DNA of 64,000 bases from positions 1,054,001 through 1,118,000 of the forward strand of contig NZ_CP046276.1 in NCBI RefSeq assembly GCF_009730595.1, in the 5' to 3' direction. A model generated the notes under the pieces. The model searched no databases, was not told the origin of the DNA, and was given only the letters and a program-made list of their open reading frames with translations. A program made the translations under genes and the position numbers. Below, piece by piece: positions 23,593 to 35,897 of the stretch (within the stretch, counting starts at the first letter, position 1; each line of letters opens with the position of its first letter). The DNA comes from Spiroplasma tabanidicola (GTDB lineage Bacteria; Bacillota_I; Bacilli_A; Mycoplasmatales; Mycoplasmataceae).

Positions 23593-25350
23593 TTATAATG
23601 TTTTTAAATTATTAAATACTTTTGTAAATCACAACTGCATTTTTCTTGTTATTTTATATTCAGTGTTTGACAAAACAGCTATCATTATAATTAAACCTTT
23701 AAGAATTGATTGGATATCACTTGATAAACCTATTAAGTTTAAAGCATTTTTTAAAATACTTAATGATAATCATCCTAAAAATGTTAAAAATATTCCACCT
23801 TTACCACCTGTTAATAAAGTTCCTCCAAGAACAACACATGCGATTGCATCTAGCTCTCAAGCATTTCCTGCTGATGGACTAGCAGTTTGTATTCTTGCTA
23901 CATATATAAATGAACCAATACCAATGCATAATCCACCAAATACATAAGCTGATGCTAATATTGTTTTTACTTTTATACCTGATAACTGTGCACTTTTATA
24001 ATTTCCTCCAACTGCATATAGGTGTCTGCCATATATTGTAAATCTTAAAATTATAAAGGCTATTATTGCTAATGCAAACATAATTCAAACAACTAAACTT
24101 AGTCCTAAAAAATCTTTTTGAATTAAGTTTGTTAAAAATTGACTTTCAAAAGCTTTTGAAGTATTTCCTAATAAGAATTGAGTAGCTCCACGTCATACCA
24201 TCATCAGTACTAAAGTTATAATAAATGATGGGAATTTTAAAATACTTACAAATAGTCCTGAAATTAATCCTGAAATTCCACAAAATAATATAACTGCTGC
24301 AATTGTAATACCAACATTAACACCACCCAAAATAAGCCTTGCAGCTAATGCTGTTGCAAATGCCATTGTTGAACCAATAGATAAATCTATTCCTCCTGTA
24401 AGTATTATTATTGTTACTCCTATTGCCATACACCCTATGTCAGCATTTAAATATAAAATGTTTTTTCAGTTATCCCCTTTAAAAAAACCAGGTTCAATTA
24501 TTCCTACAATAATTGCAAATGCCATAATTATAAAAATTAATTTTATTGAGTTTATAGCACTTAATGATTTGTTACAAAATTTCTTTTGATTTGAAAAACT
24601 TAAAAGAAATTTTTGTTGAATTTTCATTCCATATTTTTTTGAAAATTGTGTTTCTTGTAGTTGATTGTATCTCTCGACATGTAAATCAACTTTCTCACTA
24701 TATTCTTGTTTTAGCTGTTCATATTCAACTGGTCCAATTTTTTTATTATTTAGATCATTATCTAATTGTTCTAGCTTCTTAAAAACAGCTAAATTTTCTA
24801 TTTTTTTATTTTTGTTTTCTAACTCTTTTTTGTCATTTTCAATTATAATGTTTTGTTTTACATTTATTTCAGCAACTATAGAATCTTTTTTAATGTTTAT
24901 TTTTTCTAATTGTGTAGATTCTTTAACGCTAAGTTTAGCAATTTTACTTTTATTGCTAATTTTTTTCTTTTCAATTAATTTATTTCATTTATTATTTTTT
25001 TTATCAATTTTTTGGTTAAGTTTCTCTATTTGGTTTTTTACACCTTTATACTCACCTGACTCTATTGTAGCTTTTTGAACTTCATACTCAGATTTAGTAA
25101 TATTTAGATTTTTAAATTTAAATTCAGCTTCCTCAAGATAGCTTTGTTTTCGCTCTTCCAACCTTTTAATTTTGTTTTTTAAATTTGAAATGCAACTATC
25201 TCTATATGAAGATAACAAAAACACAAAATCATATTTTTTTTCTGTTTTTTTTCTGAAATATTTTTGAACTGATTGTAATTCTGCATCAGTTTTGATATCT
25301 AAGTAATTAGTTATAAACTCTTTACTGTTTTTATTCACTAATTGTTTCAT
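23593..25350 (-). CDS. RbsC-like ABC sugar permease with long N-terminal coiled-coil extension
   Basis: One 585-residue frame. Residues 270-585 are a normal RbsC-type permease (TGGIDLSIGS, LGGTLLTGGKGGI, about nine membrane spans). Residues 1-268 form a Lys/Glu-rich cytoplasmic region with predicted coiled-coil character and two copies of an EYE-containing motif (NITKSEYEVQK at 83-93 and KIGPVEYEQLK at 204-214). RbsC-like permeases usually start within about 20 residues of the first helix, so the extension is unusual. I checked the frame through the junction: it is continuous, with only UGA-Trp codons. It lies 15 nt after the ATPase gene. Confidence 0.88.
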
Positions 25351-25365
25351 ACTTTTTCATACTTT

Positions 25366-26874
25366 CTATATTGCATATTTAATTATCTCTTCTGGAGATA
25401 GTTGTTCACCTTTTAATTTATTAGTGATTCTTCCATTTTTCATTACTACAACTCTATTGCATAAACCTAAAACTTCTGGTAAGTCGCTTGAAATTACTAT
25501 TACACCAATTCCATTTCTTTTAGCTTCATAAATTAAGTCATAAATTTCTCTTCTACTTCCAACATCAACACCTCTTGTAGGTTCATCAAATATTATAACC
25601 TTAGGTTCTGCTGCAAAAGCTTTTGCTAAAAGTACTTTTTGTTGGTTACCACCACTCATACTTCCAACAGTATTTTCTCCACTTGATGTTTTAACTGACA
25701 TTATTCCTATAAAATGATTACTTAATTTTTTTTCTTTATTTAAGTTAACAAAACCTAAATTAGAAATAGAATTTAAACAAGAAATAGAAATATTTTTTCT
25801 AATAGTCTCATCTAAGAATAAACCATCATTTTTTCGATCTTCAGTGACATAATAGATACCTTTTTTAATAGAAGATCCTACACTATTTAAACTTATTTCT
25901 TCGCCATTTAATAAAACTCTTCCTGCTATTTTTGGGAAAAAGCCAACAAGAGATTTAAACAACTCAGTTCTTTGAGCTCCCACTAATCCTGAGAATCCAA
26001 GAATTTCATCTTTATATAAATCGAAGTTTATATTTTTTACAAAATCATTTGTTAAATCTTCAACTTTTAAAATAACTTGATTATAAGAAGGATTATCTTT
26101 TTGTGGATATTTTTCTACAACTTCTCTACCTACCATTTTACTAATCAATTCATCTTCAGTTAACTCATTAACTGTATACTCACCAATATATTCTCCATCT
26201 CTGATTACTGTTATAAAATCACATACAATAGGTATTTCTTCTAGTTTATGTGATATATAACAAATTGCTATACCTTCACTTTTAAGCTTGCTTATTATTT
26301 CAAATAAAGATTCAGCTTCTTTTTTACTTAAAGATGATGTTGGTTCATCAAAGATTATTAACTTACTTTTTCTTAAAATTGATTTTGCAATTTCTACCAT
26401 TTGTTGTTCTGCAATGGTTAAGTTAGACATTATTTCATTTAAATCTACTTCTAGTTTTAAAAGTTTAAAAACTTCTTTTATCATTTTTTTTTCTTTTTTG
26501 TAATTAACAAACCCAAATCTTCCAACTTCATGTCCAGCATAAATGTTGTCAAGAACATTCATATCATTAAAACAAGCTATTTCTTGGTGAATAATTGATA
26601 TACCTAAATGCTCAGCTTCTTTAACATTTCTAAAACTATTTTTATGAATACCTTTTCAATAAAGATCTCCTGATGTTCTTTGAATGACTCCGCTTAATAT
26701 ATTCATAAGTGTTGATTTACCTGCACCATTTTCTCCTAGAACTCCCATTGCTTTTCCTTCGAATGCTCTTAAGAACACTCCTTTTAAAGCGGTAGTATTT
26801 CCAAATGTTTTTTTTATATCTTTTAATACAAGTAAGGGTGTCAATTTAATTTTTTCATTAAATATATTTTCCAT
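25366..26874 (-). CDS. RbsA-like sugar ABC transporter ATPase (two cassettes)
   Basis: 502 residues with tandem ATP-binding cassettes. The first has Walker A GENGAGKST and signature LTIAEQQMVEIAK plus IIFDEPTSSL. The second has degenerate Walker A (GLVGAQRTEL), signature SGGNQQKV and IIFDEPTRGVD, the normal asymmetry of RbsA/MglA. A UGA-Trp codon follows residue 72. The ATG at 26874 has no adjacent ribosome site; the strong site AGGAAGGGAGG lies about 40 nt upstream with a palindrome between them. First gene of the importer operon, divergent from the DeoR regulator. Confidence 0.92.
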
Positions 26875-26882
26875 TTTTTATG

Positions 26883-26903
26883 TTAATTAGTTAAACTAAT
26901 TAA
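26883..26903. promoter_or_regulatory. Palindrome in the leader of the sugar ABC operon
   Basis: TTAATTAGTT-A-AACTAATTAA is a near-perfect 21-bp palindrome just upstream of the ATPase start. As DNA it could be an operator for the divergent DeoR-type regulator; as RNA it would form a hairpin between the strong ribosome site (26914-26926) and the start codon. Confidence 0.5.
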
Positions 26904-27080
26904 TTCACACAACCTCCCTTCCTAAATATTTTGCACTTTTTTAATTTCATTGTAAAATAACAAAATATCACATTAAAAATAGAAAATTTTTTATTAATTA
27001 TTAAAATAATGGAAAAAAGATATAAAATTAACATAAATATGATAATTTTATATATATTTTTGTTATATTATGTTATATAT

Positions 27081-27794
27081 ATGAGAAAAGAAAGAATAAA
27101 TTTAATTTGAGATTTTTTAAAAACTAAAGAAAAACATAGTTCTAAAACATTACTTAAATTTGCAAAAAACAACAAAATCAATGAAATGACCTTTAGAAGG
27201 GATTTGCATTTTTTAGAGAAAAATAATTTAATAAGGCTTTATTATGGTTTTGTTGAGGTTATTAATACAAATATTGATCATTTAAATAATTTCGATATAA
27301 ATGAAGTAAATAATTATGAAATAAAAAAAAATATGGCTATTAAAGCAGTAAATGTTATTGAAGATGGAGACTCTATTTTTATAGGTCCGGGTACAACATG
27401 TGAGGTTTTAACATCTCATATAAATAAGAATGTAGATCTATTGGTTACAAATGGAATTAAGATCTTATCTAAGTCATCAATAAATAAAAAATTTAAACAA
27501 ATTATAATGGTTGGTGGAAAACTACTTAGTTCAAAGGATAGAATATCATCATTAACTTCAATTATTCAAATACAAGATTTAAGATTTGATAAAATTTTTA
27601 TTACTGCTCAAAGTATTGATGAAAACAATAATGTATACATAACAGATATTGATGAATATGAGTTTTTAAAAGTAATAATGAAAAATGCAAATAAAAAATT
27701 TTTATTAGTAGATAGCTCTAAATATAATTCAATAGGCAATATTAAACTTTGCAAATTTGAAGATTTTGATAGTGTAATAACAGATAAAAACTAA
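27081..27794 (+). CDS. DeoR-family transcriptional regulator
   Basis: 237 residues. N-terminal winged helix-turn-helix (RKERINLIWDFLKTK, EMTFRRDLHFLEKNNLI) and C-terminal DeoR sensor domain with the sugar-phosphate site region IFIGPGTTCEVLTSHI. UGA is read as Trp in the N-terminal helix. Divergent from the sugar ABC operon, so it is probably its repressor, responding to a phosphorylated intermediate. No strong ribosome site precedes the ATG, which is close to an AT-rich promoter region. Confidence 0.88.
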
Positions 27795-27832
27795 AAAAGC
27801 ATAAAAACAATATATAGTTTTATGCTTTTTTT
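27793..27832. terminator. Bidirectional terminator between deoR-type gene and GH1 gene
   Basis: AAAAAGCATAAAA and GTTTTATGCTTTTT form a long stem around a short AT loop with T runs on both strands. It serves both converging genes and contains the GH1 stop codon. Confidence 0.9.
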
Positions 27833-29190
27833 ACATCTATTAAGTTTTTAAAATACAATCCCGATTTTTTTATTTTTGTTTTTTTACTATTTAAATCATA
27901 TTCAACTATTCCGTACCTATTTTTATACGCATTAGCTCAGCTTCAACAATCAATAAAAGTTCATAATGAATATCCAAAACAGTTAGCACCTTCATCAATA
28001 GCTTTTTTTAAATAACTTAAATGTTCTTCTATAAACTCAATACGATAATCATCCATTATCATATTTTCTTTTTCAAATCTAAGTTCATCTTCTACACCCA
28101 TACCATTTTCGCTTATTATTCAAGGAAAATTATCGTATTTATTTTTAATTAGCATTGCAATATCATAAATACCTTCAGGATATATTTCTCATCCTCTATA
28201 CGGATTAATTCTTTTTTCTGGTCAATCATAAACATCATAAAAACTTTCTGGCATTAGTTCATCATCTTCTTTAACACTTTCTTTTGCTTTGACCCTTGAT
28301 GGTTGATAATAGTTTAAAGATAAATAATCGATTTTTGCTTTTTTAATAAAAGCAAATTCTTCATCTTTAACATCAGGCATTAAGTTATTTTTTTGTAAAA
28401 AAATAATTAAGTCTTTACTTACTATACCCTTTAAAACTAAATCAAGTTGAGAATTTGTTATTAGCATGTTTTTAAATTCAGCAGCTTTTAAATCTTCTTT
28501 ACTATTTGATCTAGGATAAGCTGGAGTAACATTTAAAATTATTGAAATTTTTTTATTTTTAAAATGTTCTTTAAAATAGACAACTACTTTTGCATGTGCA
28601 ATAATCATATTTATAAAAACTTGGATTGATCTTTTAAAATCAGAAATTTTTGGATAGTGTCAAGCATATAAATACTTAGCATCAACATCTGCTAAAGGCT
28701 CATTAAAAGTTGTTCATTCATCAACAATATCTCCAAACAGTTCAAAACATTTTTTTGCAAAACCTAAAAAAAGTTCTATAGTTTTTTTGTTTTCTCATCC
28801 ACCTTGCTCTAAAATCTCTTGAGGTGTATCAAAGTGATGTAAGTTAACAACTAATATAATATTTCTTTTTTTTATCTCTTTAAAATAATTTAAATAAAAA
28901 TTATATCCATCTTCATTTATTGTTAAAGTTTCAAAATCATCTAATAATCTTGTTCATTGAATTGATGTACGATAAATTTCCAAACCAATTTCATCAATTC
29001 ATTTTAATTTTTCTTTGTAGTCATAATAAAAATTACTAGTTACATCCGGTCCAACACAATTAAAAAAATCATTTTTATTTTGTTTATATCAATAATCCAT
29101 TACACTATATTTATTTTTACCATCTCACCCTTCGGTTTGAGGTCCTGAAAGTGATACACCAAAAATAAATTCTTTAGGAAACTTTATCAA
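27820..29190 (-). CDS. GH1 beta-glucosidase / 6-phospho-beta-glucosidase
   Basis: 456 residues, glycoside hydrolase family 1. The acid/base Glu is in TTFNEPL and the nucleophile Glu in ISENGMG; the N terminus FIFGVSLSGPQTEG is typical. Many UGA-Trp codons. I chose a TTG start at 29190 because GGAGGT lies 5 nt upstream and no ATG fits; this overlaps the kinase gene by 17 nt. Whether the substrate is phosphorylated (PTS-imported) or free (then phosphorylated by the ROK kinase) is not clear from sequence. Confidence 0.88.
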
Positions 29191-30061
29191 TTGCTACCTC
29201 CAATTGGTTTGCTCCAATTATATTTGCATCATTTGTAAATTTACAACGATCTAAAACTATATTTTTTTGCATTCCAGATAGAAAATATAACTCTGTTAAT
29301 TTTTTATTTAATAAATCTATAAATAGATCATTTGCACTAATTGCTCCTCCAACAAGAACAGCATCAGCATCTAAAACAAAATTTGTATTTATAATAAGCT
29401 TTGCAATTTGAAAAATTTGTTCATTAATTAAGTTTTTACAAAGTTCATCTTTTGCATATAAATTATAAATTTCTTTTCCTGATTTTGCTTTTCCCGAAAT
29501 ATTTTTATATTTATATTCTAAATTATACATTCCTCCATAATGTGAGCCGTTATGAAATTCATTTTTATCTAGTTTTTCTAGTACACAACCAAACTCCCCA
29601 GCAGCCAATTTTGAACCTTTATAAATTTTTTTGTTAATGATAACAGCGCCACCTATGCCTGTTCCAATAACAAATAAAAACAAATTTTGATATTTTTTCC
29701 CATTTCCAACATTTATTTCTGCAAGCGCAGCACATTTTGCATCATTTTCTATAAATACTTTTTTATTAAACTTTTTTTGCAATTCTTTTTTCATATTAAT
29801 TTTATCATTATCAGCAATTGCTGAAAGACCGGTAATTCAACCTGAATTAACATCAACAACACCTGGAGAGGCAATAGAAATATTATTCAAACTTTTTAAA
29901 TCAATAAAATTTTCAATGTAAAAAATAATTTTTTCCAAAAGTTCCATAGAATTAATTAATTTACCATACTCAATTTTATCTCTTTTAATTATTTCACAAT
30001 TTTCAAAAAGTGCTACTTTTGTAGACATGCCTCCAACATCAAAACATAAGTTTCTTAACAT
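29174..30061 (-). CDS. ROK-family sugar kinase
   Basis: 295 residues. ATP-binding motif DVGGMSTKVALF at the N terminus, catalytic region ENDAKCAALAE, and GTGIGGAVI. The Cys-rich zinc motif of classical ROK glucokinases is absent, as in beta-glucoside kinases. One UGA-Trp codon around residue 75. The ATG overlaps the EIIA gene end, and its 3' end overlaps the GH1 start. Confidence 0.88.
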
Positions 30062-30516
30062 ATTTCAACCTTTGAAATCAACTCAAAAACTTCTTCTTTA
30101 TTTTTTGAATTAATTAAGTTTTTTTTAAATGTTTCATCAACAAGTTTTCTTGCTATACTACTTAACATTTTTAAATGATCAACTTCAGCATCTTTTTCAG
30201 GTATTGCAAGAGCTATAAAAAAGAAAGTTGGTTTATCATCTAATGAGTCTCATTCTATACCTATATTATTTTTTAAAATAAAAATACCTGGTCTTTTTAT
30301 AGTTGCTGTTTTTGAGTGAGGTATTCCAATACCATCAGTAAATGCCGTTGACCCTTCCTTTTCTCTTATAAAAAAACCTTGATAAATTTCTTTATAATTG
30401 TCAGCATATTTATTATTCACAAAATAATTTGAAATAAAAGCAAAAACTTCTTCTTTATTATTTAAGTTTTCGTCTATTACAATAGAATCTTCATTAAATA
30501 TTTCTTTATTTATCAT
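30055..30516 (-). CDS. PTS EIIA component, fructose/mannitol type
   Basis: 153 residues, a stand-alone PTS_EIIA_2 domain with the phosphorylation site His in GIGIPHSKTA. It would pass phosphate from HPr to the EIIBC encoded upstream in the operon. The ATG at 30516 is preferred because GGAG lies 7-8 nt upstream; an in-frame ATG five codons earlier lacks a ribosome site. Overlaps the mannosidase 3' end by 11 nt and the kinase start by 7 nt. Confidence 0.9.
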
Positions 30517-33145
30517 ATATAACATCTCCATTTATTTTTATCGATACAATTTGATTTTTTTTAATTTTTATAGATGATAATTTTTTTAAAATTACTTCTT
30601 CTTTTAAATTAACTAAATCAAAAATTATATTTTTATTTTCACAAGCAATCATTAAATCAATTTCTTTATCCGTTGGATTAAAACCTCTAACTATTATATT
30701 ATCTCCATTTTCTTCTTTTTTTATTGTTTTAATTACAAAAGAAGAATTATTAACTTTTATAGTTTTAATTTTTTTTGTATTAAATATAACTTCATTTGTT
30801 AGAAATCTATCGAATTTTTTATATAAATTATTAAAATTTTGTTTTTGATAATATAAGCAATCTTTAATATAAGTTTTAGATTTTATTGAGTGATTGTCAT
30901 TTAAATTAAAATTAATTAGTAAGTTTACATTTAAAAAATAATTTATTAGTCTAGAATCAATTGTTTCTATATTAAATTCTGATGTTCCGCTTGATCTTCC
31001 AGGTCTTCACAGTAAATTGTTTCTACCCAAAGAAGAAACGGATCTAAATAAAGTTAAAACTAAATCTGTGTCATTTTTTAACTCATATTCATTTAAGTCC
31101 TTTGTATAAACAAAAACTCCGTTCTCTGATCCGCAAAAACTTTCAAAAGGTTCAATATTAACTGGTGCTTCTTTTCAACCATCTTTTTTTCAATTATCAA
31201 AATATTTATTATGTTCTCGATTGATAACACTATAGCATTGATCGTTAATTGTATAACTACTTTTGTCTTTACTTCTAAGTGATAATCTTCATCTTATATC
31301 TTTTGCTTTGTTTACCATATTCAACGAAAGATGAAGCTTATTACTTTCAAAAACTTTTAAAATGATGCTAACTTTTTGCTCAGTTTCTGCTTCACTGGTT
31401 TCTGAATTAGGCACTAAATAATATAAGTCAACTTTATAAATTTGTAAATTATCGATATTTTTTTTACTAAATCTTGATCTTAAAAAATTATTAATTAAAA
31501 TGGTTTTATCTGCTTCAGGTGAAAAATCATAAGAATCCCCTAAATCTCTTTCTGCCTCTAGAAAAACTTCTATTATTTTTTTATTACTTTTACTTTTAAT
31601 AATAATTTTTTCATGTTCTATTTTAATATCAAAGTTTTCATTTAACAACGATTCTTTATTTTTTTTAGTTTTTTCTATAAGAGAAAACTTTTTATAAGAA
31701 AACTCTTTCAACTTAACATTTTGCAAAAAAATATTATGTTCATAGAAACCATTTGCTTTTTCCACTTTTTCTCCATTAGCAGAAGGTTTGACTATCATTC
31801 CGCTATTGTGGTATTCACTTTTTAAAATACTAAAATTTATAACTTTATTTTCTTCATCTAAAATATCTATATCTTTATATTTAGAAAATATTTTAATTTG
31901 TTTATTTGTTATTTCTTCTGTTAATTCAGGGTTAAATATAATAAATTCTTCTTCTTTTATATTTATTTTACTAGCTATATTTTTTAAAACTTTAGTTTTT
32001 AAAGATTCAACTAAATCAAAACATCTATCAATTCTATTTTTTACATCACTATTTGTTCTATCGCTATTGCAACCTCCAATACTATCATGGGCTTGCGATA
32101 CTAATAAATTTTTTATAATGTCATCTAAAAACTGTTTATTATAAATACCTGTGCTTAGGTAATAAAAAGTCATCAGCGGTTCTAAATTATAATAAAGCTC
32201 AGTTTCCAAACTTTTCATTTTAGATTTTATATCTTGTCTTTGAGAACCTATAGTCCTGTGTATTCTAGAAAGAAATGGGTACCTTAATTCTTCATCAAAT
32301 GCATCAACCTTACTAATATTATTTTTTAAATCATCAAAAAACTTTTCATAATCACTAAGTATTCAATTATCTTCTGAAAATTCATTAAGTTTTTCTGTAA
32401 AACCTTTTAAATGTCTTATAATTGGTGCTTGATCACCACCTAATGGTACTAAAATGTGATTTGTGCACTTTTTAGATTTTTCTTTTATTGATTCTAACAT
32501 TTCTTTAGTGTTATTTAAAAACCTCTTAGCACTTTCATCTATGTTTGATTCATTTATACTATTGTATGGAAAGTTTGCTCCAAATGGTCAATAACCATAT
32601 TGCATATTATAAGAAAGTATCTTATCACCATTTATTCCTTTTCAAAAACTCAATACACCTTGCTTATCTAAAATACCCTTAGAAATACCTCTTCAATATA
32701 AAAAATTATTCAAGCCAAAAAGATTATATATTTGTGGCATTTGATTGTTATGGCCGAAAGAGTCAGGCACATATGCAATATTTAAGTGATTTGCTTCAAA
32801 TTTTTTACAAAAATTTATTCCATACAGCAAATTTCTTATTATTGATTCAGAAGTGATGTTAAAAAGGTCAGGTTGTGTATATCATGGTCCTATAATTACT
32901 TTTTTTTCTTTTATATACTTTTTAATTTTATCTATATTTGTTTTATCGTATTTTAAATAATCATCAATAACAGAGACTTGTCCGTCATAAGTAAAATTAT
33001 TAATTTCATTATTATCTAACATTTCTAATAACTTGTTTATGTTATCAAAAAGCAAGATATCACTATCCTGCTTAGTGAAATATCACTCTTTATCTCAATG
33101 TGTATGAGGTACTAAGTGAATATATCAATTATTTTTTTGCTTCAT
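30506..33145 (-). CDS. GH38 alpha-mannosidase (MngB-like)
   Basis: 879 residues, close to the 877 of MngB. N terminus HLVPHTHWDKEWYF carries the family's zinc-binding His and Asp; VPDSFGHNNQMPQI contains the catalytic Asp region; SQAHDSIGGCNSD holds another metal-site His-Asp pair. Many UGA-Trp codons. Next to a fructose-type EIIBC and EIIA, the likely role is hydrolysis of a phosphorylated mannosyl compound (in E. coli, mannosyl-6-phosphoglycerate), but the true substrate is unknown. Its start lies inside the EIIBC 3' end. Confidence 0.88.
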
Positions 33146-35081
33146 TAATTTCTTTTTCTAATTTTTCCATTGTTAGATAATAATTATTTTTAAAGTCTTC
33201 TTTTTCTTTTTTAGCAGCCTCTTTATTTTTTTGTAACATAATTCTTCTATTTTCTTTAATTTCAATTTTATTTGCTTTTTCTTCAGCTGTTTTTTTAGAA
33301 AATAATTTTTTAATTATTAATAATACACTTATAAATGAGTTTCATATTCTTACAAAAAAGTCAGCAATTGATAAAAATATAACTTTTCAATATTCACATC
33401 AATTTTTTCAAAATGTTTTTCAATAATTTTTTTGACTTTTGTTTATTTTGCTAAAAATTAATTTTGGTTTTTTAAAAAATAGTTTAAAGTTAATTCTTCT
33501 TATTATTCTTCTTTCTCTGGCTTTTCTTTTGTCTTCTAAATATAATTCATATTCCTCATCAGTTATTTTTCGTTTTAGTAATCCCGCTATTAAAGCAGTA
33601 ACTATAATTCCTAGAACAATAGGTAAAATTCATGACAAGGGTCATAGAGGTCCTTTTATGTATCCTAAAAATGCTCCGATAGGTGAACCTAATCCTGCTG
33701 CAAATTTATTGTTTCATAATACTACACCAACACCAGCTACTACACTTCCTGTAATATTTGCTAAAATTATTCTAAATGGATCTGCAGCTGCAAATGGTAT
33801 AGCCCCTTCTGTAATTCCAACAATTCCTGTACCGAAAGCAGCATTACCCATTATTCGCTCATTTTTAGTATATTTAATTTTAAAAATCTTTGTAGATAGT
33901 CACATTCCTAATGGTGGCACAGATATTGCAGCCTGTGACGCTGTACCAGGAACGAAGTTGGCATCTCAATATCCTAAACCTTGAGACATTGCATCTGCAA
34001 GTGTTTGGTAGAAAACTACAGTCCCAAATACTAAAGCTGTTTTATTGAATGGTCCACCTAAATCGAACGCAATCATTATTGATATAACAAAAGCTATGAC
34101 AATTCCAGTTGCAGCAAATTTCTCTTCAAGAGAGCTTAAACCATCAAACATACTTAAAACTAAATGTGCAATAGGTGGTCCTATTAAAAATTTTACTAAA
34201 CAAGCCATAATTGCAGTAGCAATAATAGGAATAATCATTATTGGAACAATAGGACTTAAAAATTTAGGTCAATGTATACTTTTTAAAAATTTTACTAAAT
34301 ATCCAGTTAATAATCCAACAACAATTGCTCCAATAAAACCTGCTCCAGGTTCTATTACAGATTGTTCAGAAACTTTAACTGATACACCTAACATATTGTT
34401 ATCATTTATAATTCAACCAGCTATTAAAGCAGGTGCTAATCCAGGTCTATCAGAAATAGAATATGCAACAAAACCTGCAAAAATAGGTATCATTAATTTA
34501 AATCCTAATCCACCGATGCTCATTAGAAAGTTAGGTAAAACCCTTTTTCCTAATACTCAATTTTCTCCATAATCACCTAGACTATCAACATACTCTGTTT
34601 GAAAAGCACATAAATTGGCTATAGCCATTAATAACCCAGAAGCTATTGTTAAGGGTAACATTCAGCTTATTCCTGTCATCAAGTGACTTAATATACCTTG
34701 TTTTTTTGTTTTACCTAATGTTACAAAACCTTTTTTTGTTCCTTTTCCGCCTTGTACTTCTCCATAAACAAATGCATCTTCGATAAGCTTTTGAGGATCT
34801 TTAATAGCATATTTAATATTTACAGAGTAAACTTTTTTACCATTAAATCTAGTCATATCAATTTTCACATCAGATGCAATAATTACAATATCAGCTTCAG
34901 ATATTTTTTCTAATGGTATTTCATTTTCTTTACCAATAGTGCCTTGTGTTTCAACATGAATATTATATCCAAGTTCACTTGCTTTATTTTTCAAACTGTC
35001 TGCAGCCATATAAGTGTGAGCTATTCCTGCTGCACAAGCAGTTATAGCTACAATATTTTTTGTATTTTTTGAACCTCCCAT
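33129..35081 (-). CDS. PTS EIIBC, fructose/mannosylglycerate type, with charged C-terminal tail
   Basis: 650 residues. EIIB domain at residues 8-110 with the phosphorylation Cys in ITACAAGIAHTYMAA. EIIC domain follows with GGPFNKTA, ITEGAIPFAAADP and about eight membrane spans. After LLKRK comes an approximately 140-residue Lys/Glu/Trp-rich tail (KITDEEYELY near residue 510, then an amphipathic Trp-rich stretch and a coiled coil). That tail is not part of the usual EIIC. EIIA is encoded separately downstream. Start ATG with GGAGGTGA; overlaps the lipoprotein stop by one base (TAATG). Confidence 0.9.
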
Positions 35082-35809
35082 TAAACACTCACCTCCATAT
35101 CTATATAAAACACTATAGGGTCGATATCGTGCTTTACATTGGGACTAAAACTGAATAAAAATCTTATTTGATATTTATTAGAAACAAAATTTTCTTCCCC
35201 TATTTTTCATAATTTTGATATATCTAATGTACTATATAATTTTTCTTCTTTAAAAGCAGGATCATTAGGTTTATTTTTATCATTTATTTCTTTATTTTCA
35301 TTATTTATTTTTATTGCAGTTTTAACACTTTCTGAATAAGTTTCAGATAGCCACTGATTTTTTGATACAGATTTTATATCATTTAATCTCACTGTAAAAT
35401 AATCATTTTTTAACAAGTTAAGTTTTTCCTTTGTTATTTCCAAACTATCTTCTAAATAATTATCATTTTCAGCACCATTTACAATATTCAATCCTTTATT
35501 TAAGTAACCTTTATCTTTTTCGACTAATGCATTACTTAATAGACCAATAATATTATCACTTCATTTTTTAGCAGCTTCTATATTTTGATCATCTTTTTGA
35601 TACTCTCAAGGCATTTTATAATTAATTGATTTGTCAATTAAAGGAATATCATTATCATAAGAATTATAAACATCGTCCTGAGTAGTTTTAAAAATATGTT
35701 CTAACTGTTTAGCGGATAATGGGGGTGTTTTTCAATCGCACCCAATAATAGAAATGCTACTGATACTTATCAAACTAATGCTAGAAACAATACTTAAAAT
35801 TTTTCTCAT
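35081..35809 (-). CDS. Lipoprotein of unknown function heading the mannosidase operon
   Basis: 242 residues with a lipoprotein signal peptide (MRKILSIVSSISLIS, lipobox SIIGC). The mature part is mostly charged and helical (KQLEHIFKTT, KWSDNIIGLLSNALV) and ends in a beta-rich segment (QIRFLFSFSPNV). I do not recognise a family. As first gene of the coupled operon it may present substrate to the EIIBC permease or act as a surface binding protein. Ribosome site GAGGTGAAAGG. Confidence 0.8.
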
Positions 35810-35897
35810 CCTTTCACCTCCAAATTTATTTTATAATTTATTATTTTTTTAAGTTGTAAATTAAAAAAAATGGAATATTATTCTTATAGGAGGCATT

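Noticed and set aside
24665-25078. Plus-strand membrane-protein-like frame rich in Ser/Phe/Leu
   Set aside because: It is the antisense shadow of the Lys/Glu-rich coiled coil of the permease; no ribosome site and no family features.
33439-34572. Plus-strand long frames opposite the EIIBC gene
   Set aside because: Antisense shadows of a hydrophobic coding region; the minus-strand EIIBC has all the family motifs.
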